Source: Sphingomonas albertensis
GTDB lineage: Bacteria; Pseudomonadota; Alphaproteobacteria; Sphingomonadales; Sphingomonadaceae
Assembly: GCF_014358075.1 (NCBI RefSeq)
Contig: NZ_JACONT010000001.1
Location: 62,001 to 126,000 of the forward strand
Reading direction: 5' to 3'
Length of the DNA: 64,000 bases
Positions 9,172 through 17,463 of the stretch are shown here, in pieces. The number at the start of each line of letters is the position of its first letter. Position 1 is the stretch's first letter. Position numbers and translations under genes: made by a program. A model generated the notes under the pieces. The model did not search any database. It had not been told where the DNA came from and saw nothing but the letters and a program-made list of their open reading frames with translations.

Positions 9172-10563
9172 CTACCTCGTAAGATCGGTGAGCAGCGAGC
9201 GGTAATAGGTGATCGCCAGCGGAATGTTGTCGATCGGGGTGCGTTCGTTCAGGCCGTGGCTGAAGTCGTCGGATTGCTTGATGAACGTCGGGCTGACGCC
9301 ATAGCTCGGCACGCCGACCGAACGGTACCACATCGAATCGCTCGCCCCCGCCGACATGCTCGGGAACACCGGAACGCCGGGGCGGATCTTGCCCATCGCC
9401 GTCTTGACCGCGCCGGTGAGGTCCGCACGGAGTGGCGAGGCGTCGGTCGGGTTCGAGCCTTCGGTGACGTCACTGAACTTCACGCCGGGGTCCGCGGCGA
9501 CCTTTTCGAGTTCGGCCATCACCGCGGCTGGTTTTACGCCGGGAAAGATACGGCAGTTGATGTTCGCGGTTGCGCGCTGGGGCAGGGCGTTGAGTGCATG
9601 GCCACCGCTGACCATCGTCGTGACGCAGGTCGTGCCGATCTGGCCGACATAGCCGGGATTGGCGGCAAGCGTCTCGATCGCCTTCTGGTCTTTCGGGTTG
9701 GCCGCGAAGGCGCGCATCGCGGCGCCGATCTCGGGCGTCTGGCGCGGCGCGACGCCCTCGAAATAGCCCTTGGTGATCGGCGACAATTGCGGCGTGAAGC
9801 GGTAATTACCGATCTTCACCAGCGCGGCGGACAGTTCGTTGATGGCGTTCACCTTGCGCGGCGCGGACGAGTGACCGCCTGGGTTGGTCACTTCGAGCTG
9901 GAAATCGGCATAGGTCTTTTCGGCGGCACCGATCGTGAAATACTCGGCCTTGCCGTTTTCGGCGTACAGCCCGCCGCCGCCGTCGATGTTGAGCGCCATC
10001 TCGGCGTTCTTGAGCTGGTCGGCGATCAGCGAGGACGTCTTCATCACCGTTTCCTCGTCGCCCGACAGCGCCAGGACGATGCCGCGCTTGGGAGCGTAGC
10101 CCGCCTTCTTCATGTCGAGCAGCGTCGCGATCGCGAGCGCGGCGTCCAGCTTCATGTCGGTTGCGCCGCGGCCGTAGAGATAGCCGTTCTCGACCACCGG
10201 GACGAACGGATCGCGCTGCCAGTCGGCGGGCTTGGCCTCGACCACGTCGATATGCCCGGAGAGGACGATCGGCTTCAACGCGGCGTCGCTGCCTTTCCAG
10301 GTCGCGATCAAATAGGCGGTGTCGTCGACCGGGGTGATCGTCACGTCGCTCGCCGCAAAGCCGCCCGTGACCAGCACGGACTTCAGATACGCGGCGAGTT
10401 GCGGCGTCTGGTTGCCGGGGCCGCGCACGCTGCGGAAGGCGATCATCTTCTTGGCGATCTCGAGGCCGTTTGTCGCAGCGGTCTGGGCCTGCGCCGAGGC
10501 GGGGAGGGCGGTCATCGCGGCGGTGCAGGCCAGGAGAAGCTTGAACTTGGACGTCATCATCAT
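9172..10563 (-). CDS. Exported M20 family metallopeptidase
   Basis: This 463-aa zinc peptidase belongs to the M20/ArgE/DapE/CPG2 fold. The start at 10563 begins with MMMTSKFK and a clear Sec signal peptide ending at ALPASAQA, with an AAAGAAAG ribosome site just upstream. An in-frame extension back to 10707 would bury the signal. Metal and catalytic motifs are visible: VLSGHIDVV (first ligand), GRGATDMKLD (bridging aspartate) and ALSGDEE (general-base Glu plus ligand). The dimerisation (lid) domain follows, with the conserved GGHSSAP, and a late conserved segment reads SAGASDSMWYR. It probably acts in the periplasm, trimming peptides or N-acyl amino acids. The exact substrate cannot be read from sequence. 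It is transcribed alone, towards the TonB receptor. Confidence 0.93.
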   Translation of the reverse strand: MMMTSKFKLLLACTAAMTALPASAQAQTAATNGLEIAKKMIAFRSVRGPGNQTPQLAAYLKSVLVTGGFAASDVTITPVDDTAYLIATWKGSDAALKPIVLSGHIDVVEAKPADWQRDPFVPVVENGYLYGRGATDMKLDAALAIATLLDMKKAGYAPKRGIVLALSGDEETVMKTSSLIADQLKNAEMALNIDGGGGLYAENGKAEYFTIGAAEKTYADFQLEVTNPGGHSSAPRKVNAINELSAALVKIGNYRFTPQLSPITKGYFEGVAPRQTPEIGAAMRAFAANPKDQKAIETLAANPGYVGQIGTTCVTTMVSGGHALNALPQRATANINCRIFPGVKPAAVMAELEKVAADPGVKFSDVTEGSNPTDASPLRADLTGAVKTAMGKIRPGVPVFPSMSAGASDSMWYRSVGVPSYGVSPTFIKQSDDFSHGLNERTPIDNIPLAITYYRSLLTDLTR

Positions 10564-10882
10564 TCTTTCTTTGGAAGGGATACTCACGATCCTGCTGCTG
10601 GCGAAGAAGGATCGATCAGTTGTCGAATGAGATTCATGGTCCCGCAGGTCCCGTTTCAAACGCGTTTCGAGCAACGGCTCCGCGACGTGAAGCTGGTCGT
10701 CGTGCAAGGTCAGCGCGGACTGGACCGGATCGTTCGGCCAGCGGGGGGGGCGGAATGGAAACCATCACGCCAACTCTCCGAGCGGACCCTGCCGGCGTCA
10801 AGCGTGGAAGTGTGCGACGAAACGCGATCGTGGCCTTCGTCGAACAATCGCAACATCTGAAATTTCTACGTGATCGAGGTAA
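10564..10882. other. Intergenic region upstream of the M20 peptidase
   Basis: These 319 bases separate the M20 peptidase start from the end of the barstar gene on the same strand. Open frames here are short and have no recognisable content. The part next to 10563 must hold the peptidase promoter. A run of eight or more G occurs around 10742-10750. I see no terminator or repeat. Confidence 0.4.
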
Positions 10883-11296
10883 TCACGCAGCGACGAGATC
10901 TATGTTTGGGTGGCCAGCGATGATGTCGAGTATAATATCGAAATAGGTCTGGCCGGTGCCAGCTTTCAGTTCGGCGAGTTGGCGGTCGATCCGCGCTACG
11001 TCATACCGGTCCGGTCGTTGCAGCTTAGCATCCAGGAATGCGCACGTTGCGGCAAAACCGAGATGGGAGCGGGCACGATCGATATCTTGCCAAACGAGTA
11101 TAACGGGCCCGCCTCCACGAGCCGCACCGTACCCGCCACGCAGCATGTCATCGAGCGCATCGAGGCTTTGGCCCAATTTCCAGTCCTCATGTGCCATGAA
11201 GACGCGGTTGATCTCTGCGTAGAACGACGGGATGTCGTGAATAGCACTCCCGATGATCGTCAGGATGGGGGGCGTCGTCACTGTAGCATCCCGCAT
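10883..11296 (-). CDS. Barstar family protein (RNase inhibitor-like)
   Basis: This 137-aa protein shows the barstar-fold pattern of long proteobacterial members. A first strand and loop read IIGSAIHDIPSFYAEINRVF. The helix holding DWKLGQSLDALDDML is equivalent to the barnase-binding 'YGENLDALWD' region. A strand VILVWQDID follows, and a C-terminal extension ends in TGQTYFDIILDIIAGHPNI. Barstars neutralise barnase-like secreted ribonucleases in the cytoplasm. No barnase-type nuclease is next to it, so it may be an orphan immunity gene or have another partner. It is the last of three small minus-strand genes. The ribosome site before 11296 is weak, and a GTG five codons in is an alternative start. 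Confidence 0.8.
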   Translation of the reverse strand: MRDATVTTPPILTIIGSAIHDIPSFYAEINRVFMAHEDWKLGQSLDALDDMLRGGYGAARGGGPVILVWQDIDRARSHLGFAATCAFLDAKLQRPDRYDVARIDRQLAELKAGTGQTYFDIILDIIAGHPNIDLVAA

Positions 11297-11324
11297 CGCC
11301 GGTGTTCTGACGGGCTTCCAAGGC

Positions 11325-11615
11325 TCATGTCGAAACGTCGGCTGCCGTAATCAGGACAGGGGGCTCGCCGCCCAACCGGCTGACGAACTCTCGCCGTGCG
11401 ATGCGATGGATGTCGGCCTCGAACTCAACATACGTCTCGACCGCGGTCTCGCTGTCGATCCCTTCGAGTTCTGGGTTGATCAACTCGGCCAATGCCTCGC
11501 TCGTGATCAGGAACTCGACCATTCCGAGGGCGGTGTGGCCCAGGAACAGGACGCCGTTCCGCTCTGCCGACCACGCATACTCGCCGCGTTCAAACCGAAC
11601 ACTCGCGGGCGCCAT
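11325..11615 (-). CDS. Small hypothetical protein, DUF1488-like
   Basis: This 96-aa acidic cytoplasmic protein lies three bases downstream of the preceding gene and 28 bases before the barstar gene. GAGGG just before the ATG serves as ribosome site. The layout of residues is VRFERGEYAWSA, then FLITSEALAEL, then FEADIHRIARREF, ending in PPVLITAADV. This resembles the small DUF1488 family, in which a short beta hairpin is followed by 'ISREAL' and a C-terminal 'ILLTAAD' strand. The match was made by eye, so the family name is tentative. No function is known for that family. Co-transcription with the neighbours is likely. Confidence 0.6.
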   Translation of the reverse strand: MAPASVRFERGEYAWSAERNGVLFLGHTALGMVEFLITSEALAELINPELEGIDSETAVETYVEFEADIHRIARREFVSRLGGEPPVLITAADVST

Positions 11616-11618
11616 CCC

Positions 11619-11903
11619 TCAGCCCTCGTCGTTCGCGCTGGGCAGCCGCTCGGCCAGCGCGGCGATCCCGTCGCCGGTGAGAGATACATGCGATGCGCCG
11701 TCAATCAGCACGGCGCGCTCCGGGGTGAGTATGGCAGCGTCGCGATGTGCGCTGTCCAGTACGGTCCAGGCACGGACAGCGCCCTCCAGGCTGGTCACCT
11801 CAGCGACGTCTTCGCCACCGCGCGGGACGTTCTCCAACGCGGCACTCATCCGCCAGTCGATCTCCGGCGTCTTCACATCGTCGCCCCAAGTCGCTTCCGT
11901 CAT
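11619..11903 (-). CDS. Hypothetical protein, 94 aa
   Basis: This is the first gene of the three-gene minus-strand set. GAGG lies 7 bases before the ATG at 11903. The protein is acidic and soluble, with no signal peptide and no membrane span. It contains an Ala/Val-rich central part (VRAWTVLDSAHRDAAILTPE) and ends near GIAALAERLPSAND. I do not recognise a family. The region AVLIDGASHVSLTGDGIAAL could be a strand-helix unit. Its support as a gene is the ribosome site, the tight spacing to the next gene and the absence of an alternative frame with better codon use. Confidence 0.55.
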   Translation of the reverse strand: MTEATWGDDVKTPEIDWRMSAALENVPRGGEDVAEVTSLEGAVRAWTVLDSAHRDAAILTPERAVLIDGASHVSLTGDGIAALAERLPSANDEG

Positions 11904-12132
11904 GCTCGTACCTCATCATTGCCGACGATGCCGGTTTCTGTCTGGTAAAGCGCTCACCTTCGAAGGCTGGTTCCGCCGAGAGTGGCGCTGTTTCGATCAC
12001 GAATGCCCAAGCTCCTGTGTGCGTCGGTGCTTGATGACACACGCTGCGTACCTTTAGATACTATCGCTTGAGATTGTACGGGCGGCTCGGGCGGGGCATG
12101 GTAGCCAAAATACATCCAGGGAGAGTGACGAT

Positions 12133-12933
12133 ATGAACCGACTGCTCACAGCCGCGACCTGCCTCGCCACATTGGGCGCCACGGGGGTGGTCGCGCAGTC
12201 TGTCGCTCCCTCGAAGGACATAGCCGCAGTCGTCGCGTCGCCGACGCGGGCGCCGGCGAACCGGGCGCGCGATCGGTATCGGCACCCTGCGGAGACGCTG
12301 GCCTTTTTTGGCGTGAAGCCGACGCAGACGGTGGTCGAGTTTCTGCCGGCCGGCGGCTGGTACACCGAGATCCTGGCGCCGTTGGTAAAGGGCCGTGGGC
12401 GATATGTCGCCTTGGTGCCGACCGCACAGGCGGACCGGACGCGCACCGTATTCGCCGAAAAGGCCGCGGCGTACGGCGCGGTTCAGGTCGCGACGATCGA
12501 CTTCAAGACTGGAGCATCGACCATTCCTGCGGGGAGCGCCGATATGCTGCTGACGTTCCGCAACGTCCACAATCTGCTGATGCAGGATGATCCGGCCGTG
12601 GCGGGTCGCGTGTTCAAGGCGTTCTATGCAGCCCTCAAGCCCGGTGGCGTGCTGGGCGTGGTCGATCATCGCCTGCCGGAGGACATGGATACGGCGCGTG
12701 AAAAGACGAGCGGCTACATCAAGCGATCGACGGTGGTTCGACTGGCGCAGGCGGCGGGCTTCAAACTGGCCGGGGAATCCCGGATCAACGCCAACCCAAA
12801 GGATACCCACGATCATCCGGAAGGCGTCTGGACGCTGCCGCCGAGCTATCGACTGAAGGACGTCGATCGCGCGAAATATGCAGCCATCGGCGAGAGCGAT
12901 CGGTTCACGATCAAGTTCGTGAAGGGGCGCTGA
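12133..12933 (+). CDS. Exported class I methyltransferase-like protein (COG4798 type)
   Basis: This 266-aa protein has a Sec signal peptide (MNRLLTAATCLATLGATGVVAQ) followed by a Rossmann methyltransferase domain. Motif I is present in modified form as VVEFLPAGGWYTEILAP. Motif II/III lies around GAVQVATIDF, and a post-motif segment reads LKPGGVLGVVDHR. This matches a family of 'predicted methyltransferases' with leader peptides found in proteobacteria. In these the usual D/E-x-G-x-G-x-G is changed to E-x-x-P-x-x-G-W. S-adenosylmethionine is not normally available in the periplasm, so either cytosolic retention or a non-methyl-transferring role must be considered. The gene stands alone; GH130 follows 118 bases later on the same strand. 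Confidence 0.85.
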   Translation: MNRLLTAATCLATLGATGVVAQSVAPSKDIAAVVASPTRAPANRARDRYRHPAETLAFFGVKPTQTVVEFLPAGGWYTEILAPLVKGRGRYVALVPTAQADRTRTVFAEKAAAYGAVQVATIDFKTGASTIPAGSADMLLTFRNVHNLLMQDDPAVAGRVFKAFYAALKPGGVLGVVDHRLPEDMDTAREKTSGYIKRSTVVRLAQAAGFKLAGESRINANPKDTHDHPEGVWTLPPSYRLKDVDRAKYAAIGESDRFTIKFVKGR

Positions 12934-13051
12934 TCGAGCATCGCAGACCACGGCCGTGGGACACTTGCCTCGGACCTGGGATCGCGACGGGCGCGGCATC
13001 GTTACCTAATAGGTCGCGAGCGTTCCGTCCGCGATCCTGTTCGAAGGGCCG

Positions 13052-14344
13052 ATGCCGATGAAAGCTGCCGATGTGTTCACGACGCTCGATGTCGAGTTGA
13101 AGCCCGATCCGTCACGCACCGTGATCCGGCCGTTCAGCTTCGGGTATCCGGCAGCGTTCGAGGCCGATCATCCGCCGCGCAGCCGGGTCGTCGTCGACCG
13201 TATCCGGGCGCTCGACGACACGATGCGCGAACGGATGCGCGACCTGTTGCTGACGCCGATGCGCGAGCGCCATCGCAACGTCGAGCAGGTGCTGCTCCGC
13301 CGGTTCGAAGATGTGCGAGACGACATAGGCGAGGGCGAATTCGACGAAGACGAACGGCTCTTGATCGGCGCCTATTTTAGTCAGGAATACGCGTTCGAGT
13401 CCGCCGCGCTATTCAACCCCAGTATCGTTGCGTTGACGGATGAAGCGCCGTCGGAACCGGGTGCGGTGCGTTTCGTCATGTCGCTCCGCGGGATCGGCGA
13501 GGGGCATATCTCGTCGATCACGTTTCGGACCGGCGAATGGGGACCGGGCGACCGACTGGTGATCGACCCGGCGAGCTCGCACGGCGTCCCGCCCCGTATC
13601 GAGCGCCATGACGACGCGTGGGTTCGCCTGGTATGCGAAGACAGCCAGGACGCGTCGGAAACCGTCATCTTCCCGGTCCTGCCCAGTCAGCGTCAGGGCA
13701 TCGAGGATCTGCGGCTCGTCAACTTCACCGATCACGACGGGGTCCGCAGCGTCATCGGCACGTACACCGCGTTCGACGGCAAGGATGCGCGCCAGGAAAT
13801 CCTGCGCGGCATCGATCTGCGGCGGGTCGAGATGCGGCCGCTTGCCGGTGCCATGACCGGGTACAAGGGGATGGCTCTGTTCCCGCGCCGGATCAACAAC
13901 CAGTTCGTGATGCTGGGCCGCCAGGACAGCGAGAATATCTGGCTGCTGCGATCGGACGATCTTCACACGTGGGAAACCGGAACGCCGATCATGGCGCCGA
14001 AATACCCGTGGGAGTTCGTGCAGCTCGGCAATTGCGGGTCGCCGATCGAGATAGACGAGGGCTGGCTCGTCTTCACGCACGGCGTCGGCATGGTCCGGGG
14101 ATATTGCATCGGCGCCTGCCTGCTTGACAAGGACGACCCGTCGAAGGTGCTCGCACGCACGCCGTCGCCCCTGCTGTTTCCAAGCGCGGAGCAGCGCGGG
14201 GGCTATGTGCCGAACGTGACCTACAGCTGTGGTGCGCTGATACGGGACCGCCGCATCCTGCTGCCATACGCGATCGGCGACGAGTATTCGGCGTTTGCCG
14301 TCGGAGACGTCGATGACCTGTTGTCCGTGATGCAGCCCGCCTGA
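13052..14344 (+). CDS. Glycoside hydrolase family 130 protein (mannoside phosphorylase/mannosidase)
   Basis: This 430-aa cytoplasmic protein has the GH130 five-bladed propeller. The N-terminal helical extension (LDDTMRERMRDLLLTPMRERH) is seen in the longer GH130 members. FNPSIVAL and GEGHISSITFRTG are recognisable family signatures. Later conserved pieces are RINNQFVMLGRQD, NCGSPIE and a C-terminal PYAIGDEYSA. GH130 enzymes phosphorolyse or hydrolyse beta-mannosides (for example Man-Glc, mannobiose or N-glycan core Man-GlcNAc). The extended form here could be a phosphorylase or a beta-1,2-mannosidase, and I cannot tell which. GAAGGG lies upstream; a second in-frame ATG at 13058 has better spacing. 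No sugar transporter is adjacent. Confidence 0.9.
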   Translation: MPMKAADVFTTLDVELKPDPSRTVIRPFSFGYPAAFEADHPPRSRVVVDRIRALDDTMRERMRDLLLTPMRERHRNVEQVLLRRFEDVRDDIGEGEFDEDERLLIGAYFSQEYAFESAALFNPSIVALTDEAPSEPGAVRFVMSLRGIGEGHISSITFRTGEWGPGDRLVIDPASSHGVPPRIERHDDAWVRLVCEDSQDASETVIFPVLPSQRQGIEDLRLVNFTDHDGVRSVIGTYTAFDGKDARQEILRGIDLRRVEMRPLAGAMTGYKGMALFPRRINNQFVMLGRQDSENIWLLRSDDLHTWETGTPIMAPKYPWEFVQLGNCGSPIEIDEGWLVFTHGVGMVRGYCIGACLLDKDDPSKVLARTPSPLLFPSAEQRGGYVPNVTYSCGALIRDRRILLPYAIGDEYSAFAVGDVDDLLSVMQPA

Positions 14345-14450
14345 TCCATACTGGCTTGCACGGCGCGGCGCCGTTGCGAGCATATGGTTTTCGTCCAAAG
14401 CTCCGGACCGATGCTCGGGAGTAAATGCGGTCGCTTGGGGCCAGCCAGAG

Positions 14451-14645
14451 CTATTCTACCGGTGTAGGCGTTAACAGTACCGATCCGTCGACATTCGCGG
14501 CCGTGCGAATGAGAACGCTTTGTCGGATTGCGCCGATGAACTTAGCTGAATCCGATGTTCCGAAGCGACCGCCGACACGAAGGGCGGCAAGGCGGTCGTC
14601 GGCCACCATGATCGACGCGCCGGATTTCGGCAAATACTTCCTTAA
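14451..14645 (-). pseudogene. Remnant of a FecR-type anti-sigma factor (C-terminal domain only)
   Basis: Directly after the stop of the gene ending at 14646, and in the same frame, 64 codons read LRKYLPKSGASIMVADD, then LAALRVGGRFGTSDSAKFI, then GAIRQSVLIR, and stop at 14451. The pattern D-x-L-A-x-x-R-V-x-G-x-F-x-x-x-D-x-x-x-F-x-x-A-I is that of the C-terminal domain of FecR proteins. The intact FecR of this window has the same pattern (DPGVADVRISGVFNVGDVDAF). The N-terminal and membrane parts of FecR are absent, and there is no convincing start or ribosome site. I read it as the debris of a lost FecI/FecR/TonB-receptor module. An ATG at codon 13 could in theory start a 60-aa product. Confidence 0.6.
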
Positions 14646-14924
14646 TCACAGGCTGGAAGTCTTGATCTCCGTAATATCGCCGTTTGAAAGGCCCGCAGTT
14701 TCCTTGCGGAGAAACTCTTGGAGTTCGCCGATTTCCTGCGGTCCGAACTTCAGGTCGAGAGCGTCCATTCGGATGGAAACCGATTTCTGCTGGTCCGACG
14801 GCAGGCCCGCAACGATATCCATGCACGCTTCGAGCGTTCCTCGTCCCACAACATCCGACGTTACGTCGCCGCATGCCTCGACAGCGTAGATCGTAGCCGG
14901 TTCGCTTAAAGGGTAGGTCGTCAT
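14646..14924 (-). CDS. Hypothetical protein, 92 aa
   Basis: This small soluble acidic protein has a good ribosome site (AAGGA, 6 bases before the ATG at 14924). It has no signal peptide or membrane span. The N-terminal part (ATIYAVEACGDVTSDVVGRG) contains two cysteines with the next segment. The C-terminal half is helical and charged (GPQEIGELQEFLRKE). I do not recognise a family. Its stop codon is directly followed, in frame, by the FecR remnant. The gene could therefore have inserted or rearranged next to it, or the C-terminus could be a product of fusion followed by a stop. Confidence 0.55.
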   Translation of the reverse strand: MTTYPLSEPATIYAVEACGDVTSDVVGRGTLEACMDIVAGLPSDQQKSVSIRMDALDLKFGPQEIGELQEFLRKETAGLSNGDITEIKTSSL

Positions 14925-14980
14925 ATGTATTCCTTACCTGTGATGTCGATACGAGAACGTACAACGCTGTATATCGGGCA

Positions 14981-15000
14981 CATCGACACCAATCGTTCGC
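14981..15000 (+). repeat. 20-bp exact repeat of a segment inside the TonB receptor gene
   Basis: The 20 bases CATCGACACCAATCGTTCGC occur here and again at 7631-7650 inside the TonB receptor, where they encode IDTNRS. The match ends abruptly on both sides. It may be a trace of a second, lost TonB-receptor gene; the nearby FecR remnant supports this. By chance such a match is unlikely but not impossible in 64 kb. Confidence 0.45.
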
Positions 15001-15083
15001 TAAGGACCACGTTGCCGGGGGCGCTGAGGGCGGAAGTCTGCCATAAAACGGATGCCAGCCAGCGATGAGCAGGCTATTGGAAC

Positions 15084-15350
15084 ATGATGGCGAGAAAGAA
15101 GCGCTACCTGACTGCGGTCATGGCTGATGGCTATGTAAAGACGATCGGTCCCACTGGCGCGCCATTCACGCATTTCTGGCGCATCGTCGCCGTTCTTCAG
15201 AACGGAAAGACAGACGTTTTCTGGGGGCATTGCGCTTCGCGCAAAGAGGCGGCCGGTAAGCAGAGTGCAGCAGGCGAGGCGGCGAAGCAACGCGGCTGGG
15301 CCACGTACGACTTCGAAGTTGTCGAGCTGGTTGAAGGCTTGCATACTTAA
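15084..15350 (+). CDS. Hypothetical protein, 88 aa
   Basis: This basic small protein has no signal peptide or membrane span. It starts MMARKKRYLTAVMADGYV, has a central aromatic patch (FTHFWRIVAVLQNGKTDVFWG) and ends in an Ala/Lys-rich helix followed by WATYDFEVVEL. The alternation of strands and one helix suggests a small alpha/beta fold. I do not recognise the family. The start is uncertain because only TTGGAAC precedes the ATG pair. It is flanked by gaps with no other gene (151 bases on the left from the previous gene and 268 bases on the right). Confidence 0.5.
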   Translation: MMARKKRYLTAVMADGYVKTIGPTGAPFTHFWRIVAVLQNGKTDVFWGHCASRKEAAGKQSAAGEAAKQRGWATYDFEVVELVEGLHT

Positions 15351-15618
15351 TCGTCGGGATCGGGCGCACTTCATCAAGGTTAGCAGCAAACGGCTTGCAA
15401 CCCGACCCGGCGGGTATGCTAAGATTGCGAAACGGGAACCGGGGAATAACGATCTGGGTGGTCGCTGACGCGTCTCGCCGGCCAGAAATTCAGCGTGAAA
15501 GCGCGCGCCCACCGAGATTTGGAAGAGTCTGTTTTGAAATCTGTCTGATCAAACCTCGCCATACATGCTCGCGCTCAATTCGGACGGACCTTTGTTTCAA
15601 AGCTGGGTCAATACCACA

Positions 15619-17463
15619 TCAAACCGACGACTTTTTCGCAAATACATCCGTCGCAGTTCGGCCCCTCCGCAGACGTTCCAGCCACCAGAGCAAACAGCAG
15701 ACCATGACCCATCCTATGAACCATGGGCCGGACGGCCCTCGGCTGTCGTCGATTTTTCCCGTGCGCTCACCGTTGCCATTACCAACTAGAATTTGCGTTC
15801 CTTCGCTACGATCGAGCGCCCGGATGTTAGGTAACGCGGCAGCGGGATAGACGTAAAAGGACTGTGCGGGGGGGCCTGGTAGATGGGCCCAGCCAGAAAC
15901 GACAGGCCAGTATCCGGCACATCCGGCCGCACCGGTCGCGGGATCCATCAGGACCCGATGTGCCCCGCCGTTGCTGTCGATAACGGTCGTGGAACCTGCC
16001 CCGCAAATCCTCGTGCGTTGGCCAGCGAAAGCGGGGCTGTCGATCTGCGCGAGCGGGCTGGTTTGGCGGCGGGCAACTTCAGAGACTAGTTGGCTCCAGA
16101 GCTCTGCATGCGCATCGCCGTGACCGCTGGTGACGAGCGCGAAGCTGTCCTGGAGGCTTATCAGCGCGACCTTGCCGCGTCCGCGGCTCCGCGACGCCGC
16201 GACGACCGTGCCGCGAATGTCGCGAAGGATCGGGATGCCGCCCGCGATGGTCACTGCCTGTCGCGTGAGCACCGGCACGGTATCGCGGGCACCGGCCACC
16301 GCAGCGGGAGCGTCGCGCGTCCCCGGACCGCGCCGCGCGGCAAGCGCTTCGTCGCTGGGGGCGTCAGCACGCAATGTCACCGGCGCAACATCGGCCGTGC
16401 CGGCGGCCGTCAGTCCGAGAACCTGCCAGTCGGGTGCTACCGGCCCGGTAATCCGCACGACCAGGCCCATGCCGCCCCGGACCGCTGCCGCGACCGCCTG
16501 CCGCCCAGCCGCGCCGATGCCGTCCCAGGTGCGATCGTCGAGGATCGCAGCATCGACCTTAGCAAGCGTTGCCGTCGTGAGGACGGGTGGTGTATCGGCC
16601 AGCGAGACGCCGCCACCCACGCCGACCCGGACCTGCGGCGCCAGCCCTGCATCGGTCGCCCAGCGGCGCAGATACTTCACTTCCGGCCCTGGCGCCCCGG
16701 CGAGGATCAGTACGCGCGTGGGTGGCGAGGCAGGGGCGGGGACCCAGACCGGTACCGACGCCTGCTCGACCAGCGCGCGCGATCCGTCGCGCAGAATCAC
16801 CGTAAATAGTGCCGTTCCCGCAGCCCGTGCGGTGCCGGAGAGCGCGATGGTGCCGGTTGGTCCGATCGGTTGCGTATCGATGACCCGCGAGGCTGGATCA
16901 AGCAACTCCGCCGATCCGCCTGCGAGCCCGCCGGCGCGCGCCGTCACCGCGAACCGCGCGCCGGCTGCGATCGGTCCGGGCGGTTGCAGTGCGATCAGGC
17001 CCCGCGGTTTGCGTGTCGGTTCGAAGCTCACCGCCCGTCCCCCGGTCTCTTGCCGATCGCGCGGCTCCAGACCGGAGCCAACGATCCGCAGCGCGCCAAC
17101 GGCAGGATATCGCCGAAGTGCCGTCCCAAGATCGGGGAATTGTTCGGCCCCGACAACGCCCCCGGCCCTGGCCGAAGCCTCGGGTAATGCGATCAGCCGT
17201 TCGTCCGGATCGGTTGCGACAAAACGGGGTGCTCCGGCGGTTGCGATGACAAGCGCGCCCGTCGTCTTGCCGGCGCCGGCAGGCGGGAATACCGTGCAAT
17301 AGAGCAACATGCCGGCGACCGGTTGCAGTGCCAGCAACGCGACCAGTCGCCAGCGCTCCGCCCGGGACGATACCGGGGCACGTCGCTGCCAAAGGAGAAG
17401 TCGCACCCAGGCTAGGACGACAGCAAGCGCCAGGATCGTTGCAACGCCTTGTGCGATGGTCAT
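15619..17463 (-). CDS. Membrane protein with glutamine-amidotransferase-like domain (Bat-operon component)
   Basis: This 614-aa inner-membrane protein is the last gene of the MoxR/Bat block. The ATG at 17463 overlaps the stop of the DUF4175 gene (ATGA). Two N-terminal spans lie around residues 5-24 and 40-60, and one C-terminal span at GPWFIGWVMVCCLLWW. Between them is a large periplasmic part: an Ig-like/CARDB-type segment around residues 170-240, then a class I amidotransferase-like region (TRVLILAGAPGPEVKYLRRW to GMGLVVRITGP). The catalytic Cys-His pair is not apparent, so it is probably a binding domain. Proteins of this layout accompany BatA-type proteins in many MoxR operons. Cysteines in RICGAGS and AAGCAGYW may pair in the periplasm. 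The function is unknown. Confidence 0.85.
   Translation of the reverse strand: MTIAQGVATILALAVVLAWVRLLLWQRRAPVSSRAERWRLVALLALQPVAGMLLYCTVFPPAGAGKTTGALVIATAGAPRFVATDPDERLIALPEASARAGGVVGAEQFPDLGTALRRYPAVGALRIVGSGLEPRDRQETGGRAVSFEPTRKPRGLIALQPPGPIAAGARFAVTARAGGLAGGSAELLDPASRVIDTQPIGPTGTIALSGTARAAGTALFTVILRDGSRALVEQASVPVWVPAPASPPTRVLILAGAPGPEVKYLRRWATDAGLAPQVRVGVGGGVSLADTPPVLTTATLAKVDAAILDDRTWDGIGAAGRQAVAAAVRGGMGLVVRITGPVAPDWQVLGLTAAGTADVAPVTLRADAPSDEALAARRGPGTRDAPAAVAGARDTVPVLTRQAVTIAGGIPILRDIRGTVVAASRSRGRGKVALISLQDSFALVTSGHGDAHAELWSQLVSEVARRQTSPLAQIDSPAFAGQRTRICGAGSTTVIDSNGGAHRVLMDPATGAAGCAGYWPVVSGWAHLPGPPAQSFYVYPAAALPNIRALDRSEGTQILVGNGNGERTGKIDDSRGPSGPWFIGWVMVCCLLWWLERLRRGRTATDVFAKKSSV

Noticed and set aside
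9163..10860. Long plus-strand frame opposite the M20 peptidase
   Set aside because: It has the low-complexity Asp/Arg/Gly profile of an antisense shadow. The minus-strand frame has a signal peptide and all M20 motifs.
12948..12959. Perfect 12-bp palindrome CCACGGCCGTGG after the methyltransferase-like gene
   Set aside because: It has no loop, so it cannot form a normal terminator hairpin. It is short enough to be chance in this composition.
14358..14377. Imperfect hairpin after the GH130 gene
   Set aside because: The stem is short with a bulge and no T-run follows; too weak to call a terminator.
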